Shown: positions 31,896 to 31,920 of the stretch, piece after piece
Layout: each line of letters opens with the position of its first letter
How positions within the stretch are numbered: position 1 is the first letter of the stretch
Source: an uncultured Clostridia bacterium
Lineage (GTDB): Bacteria; Bacillota; Clostridia; TANB77; CAG-508
Direction: 5' to 3'
NCBI GenBank assembly: GCA_934169775.1
Contig: CAKPOI010000014.1
Span: 1-31,920, forward strand
Length of the DNA: 31,920 bases
Notes under the pieces: generated by a model
What the model was told of the DNA's origin: nothing
What the model saw: the letters and a program-made list of their open reading frames with translations, nothing else
Databases searched by the model: none
Translations under genes and position numbers: made by a program

Positions 31896-31920
31896 ACAAT
31901 AAAAAATATTTGATTTGTAT

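Overview
The window is AT-rich chromosomal DNA from a low-GC, Gram-positive, Clostridia-type bacterium. This is inferred from the long S12 form, the gdpP-rplI-dnaB block, a Spo0E-like phosphatase, an M16 protease pair, AGGAGG-type ribosome binding sites with frequent GTG/TTG starts, and many TTGACA/TATAAT promoters. I cannot name the species. Nearly everything is on the minus strand, so the transcriptional order runs from high to low coordinates.

Layout in transcription order. At 31.9-24.2 kb lies rpoB-rpoC with a consensus promoter, a structured leader of about 230 nt and a terminator. At 24.1-23.1 kb is a small accessory island: one minus-strand hypothetical gene converging on a plus-strand two-gene pair that ends in a DUF4160-family protein. 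At 23.0-14.8 kb a small membrane protein is followed by gdpP, rplI, dnaB, tilS, ftsH and a membrane J-domain protein (c-di-AMP turnover, ribosome, replication, tRNA decoding, membrane proteolysis). Next come rpsU with its own consensus promoter, a pair of M16 peptidase homologues (ymfF-like inactive, ymfH-like active), a spo0E-like gene, an SNF2/SWIM helicase and trmFO. At 5.5-4.2 kb is a pilin-like protein with a C-terminal formylglycine-enzyme/C-type-lectin-like domain. At 4.2-3.46 kb is a gene-poor stretch holding an IS200-type remnant. A coiled-coil protein with 13-residue tandem repeats follows, then the str operon rpsL-rpsG-fusA, with fusA cut by the window edge.

The signals most worth pursuing are three. 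(1) The last codons of the pilin/lectin-like gene look like the variable region of a diversity-generating retroelement: a run of AGY/ACN/TAC codons, atypical GC-rich codon use, and a GFR ending. No reverse transcriptase or template repeat is in the window. (2) A family of long imperfect palindromes (arms about 60 nt, core GTAC-NNNN-GTAC) sits between genes inside operons, beginning at the stop codon of the upstream gene. Two copies fake an N-terminal extension (MF-A/S-LPKFNSF) on unrelated downstream genes. (3) Strongly structured non-coding stretches lie between rpsL and rpsG, between rplI and dnaB, between rpoB and rpoC, and upstream of rpoB; these are candidate cis-regulatory RNAs.

All family assignments rest on motifs read by eye. 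No database search or folding program was run.
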